In this document: positions 63,322-64,000 of the stretch, in pieces | Layout of the letters: each line of letters starts with the position of its first letter | How positions within the stretch are numbered: the stretch's first letter is position 1 | Source: CAYMND01 sp964465065 | Lineage (GTDB): Bacteria > Acidobacteriota > Aminicenantia > UBA2199 | Assembly: GCA_964465065.1 (NCBI GenBank) | Contig: CAYXHZ010000003.1 | Coordinates: 1-64,000, forward strand | DNA length: 64,000 bases | Direction of reading: 5' to 3' | Notes under the pieces: generated by a model | Databases searched by the model: none | Told to the model about the DNA's origin: nothing | Seen by the model: only the letters and a program-made list of their open reading frames with translations | Position numbers and translations under genes: made by a program

Positions 63322-64000
63322 CTACCTGAGGGCTCTACGCAGGCTCAGAAATGGCAGCAGCAAGGTCAGCCCGGCCAGTATGATCGCCCAGAACCAGAAT
63401 GGCAGCAACAGGACATTGGCGATCTGTCCGGTATCGGAGTACAGAACCCGGCCACCCATGACCACCCGGTTGGTGAACAGGTAATCGATCTGCAAAAAGA
63501 CGGATATGCAGGCGTTGACGCCCAGAAACTGGGCTGTCCAGACATGCCACGCCGGTCCGCCTTTGGTCGTCACCCAAAGCACGATTCCAGCCAGGACCAG
63601 GATCAGCACCGCGCCGAATGCGGTTCTGACCCAGAGCAGCACCGACAGGATCATGATCAATGCCATGATGAAAAGCTGTCGCCGGGCGGAACGCTCCCGC
63701 CGACTGGACAAAATCAGCCAAGATCCGGCCAGGGCGGGCCCCAGGGGTCCGAAAGCGGCTACCAGGGCCCAACCGATCCGCCCCAGAAACAGTTCTCCGG
63801 AGTAGCTTGCCAGTCCCGAACCGTTACTGAACAGATCCAGGCGCTGGAACGAAGCACCCAGGGCCAGGGCGCACAGTCCGTGCCCCATCTCGTGAAACCA
63901 GGTGGCCAGGATCGTCAGCGGGTACAACAGGTAAACGCCGAAAGGCAGCTGCCAGACGACAATGGTCAACAAGGCCGACAGGGTCAGGCCCCAGACTCGT
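63322..64000 (-). CDS. M50-like membrane metallopeptidase (N-terminus beyond window edge)
   Basis: The reading frame is open to the right end of the window, so the N-terminus is missing; a TTG at 63972 is the only internal start-like codon. At least 226 residues are visible with about six membrane segments. TWFHEMGHGLCALALGAS carries HExxH (HEMGH), the zinc site of M50-type site-2 protease relatives. The later NGSGLASYSGELFLGRIGWALVAAFGPLGPALAG resembles the M50B-like family. The substrate is unknown. Confidence 0.75.
   Translation of the reverse strand, partial: RVWGLTLSALLTIVVWQLPFGVYLLYPLTILATWFHEMGHGLCALALGASFQRLDLFSNGSGLASYSGELFLGRIGWALVAAFGPLGPALAGSWLILSSRRERSARRQLFIMALIMILSVLLWVRTAFGAVLILVLAGIVLWVTTKGGPAWHVWTAQFLGVNACISVFLQIDYLFTNRVVMGGRVLYSDTGQIANVLLLPFWFWAIILAGLTLLLPFLSLRRALR

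Overview
The window reads as one chromosome segment of a GC-rich, Gram-negative-type bacterium. The evidence is a lipidated secretin with its pilus or type II secretion assembly genes, a heptosyltransferase, and a dTDP-rhamnose pathway for surface glycan. Most genes are housekeeping genes in tight operons with 1-14 bp overlaps. None of the four tRNA genes encodes its CCA end. A run of 101 N between two copies of a tandem repeat marks a scaffold gap, which fits a draft or metagenome assembly. I cannot name the species. The split GcvPA/GcvPB, the four-helix-bundle genes and the pilus gene order would suit an uncultured lineage near Acidobacteriota/Aminicenantes, but that is a guess.

Layout: 1-600, tRNA-Thr, tRNA-Tyr, tRNA-Gly, tRNA-Thr and tuf (minus strand, 5' part of tuf only). 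658-3799, gltX-glnS. 3947-6655, a ChbG/HpnK-type deacetylase, a four-helix-bundle (4HB) gene bracketed by two copies of an inverted-array repeat, and a UPF0316 membrane protein. 6668-12990, methyltransferase, two GT2 glycosyltransferases and rfbA-C-D-B. 13008-21955, SSHG-repeat exported protein, Lon-like protease, acyl-CoA synthetase, coiled-coil exported protein, polA and a 109-aa protein. 22097-26287, tiny membrane protein, UbiA-type phosphoribosyltransferase, large polytopic membrane protein and lipase-like hydrolase. 26292-30541, RhlE-type helicase, a second 4HB gene again between two inverted-array repeats, trpS and an ABC ATPase. 30538-34735, ABC permease, ornithine carbamoyltransferase, HD protein and a GmhB-like phosphatase. 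34732-39169, heptosyltransferase, rpoZ, pseudopilin, pnp and rpsO. 39595-48237, gcvT-H-PA-PB-glyQ-glyS-radA, ended by a clear terminator. 48370-51351, a lone REP, a GNAT enzyme, a 619-aa orphan and HU. 51431-59930, serS followed by an assembly operon coding GspF-, GspE/PilB-, PilM-, PilN-, PilO-, PilP- and secretin-type proteins. 59984-61263, a REP-associated transposase (RAYT) with its REPs and a 160-bp duplication. 61280-64000, ABC-F ATPase and a partial M50-like membrane protein.

The most unusual content is the pair of 4HB cassettes. Each 4HB gene lies between two copies of an element made of short tandem units facing their reverse complements around a conserved core. The unit sequences differ between the two loci (GGGACGTAA-type and GTGGAC-type), but the design is the same. 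The third mobile-looking locus, RAYT plus REPs, gives a known model for a protein gene maintained with short palindromic repeats. A second pattern is that many single genes lack a Shine-Dalgarno sequence and instead have a -10-like hexamer 5-7 bp before the ATG, often with an upstream TGn. This suggests leaderless transcripts. All assignments come from reading the sequence without database searches.
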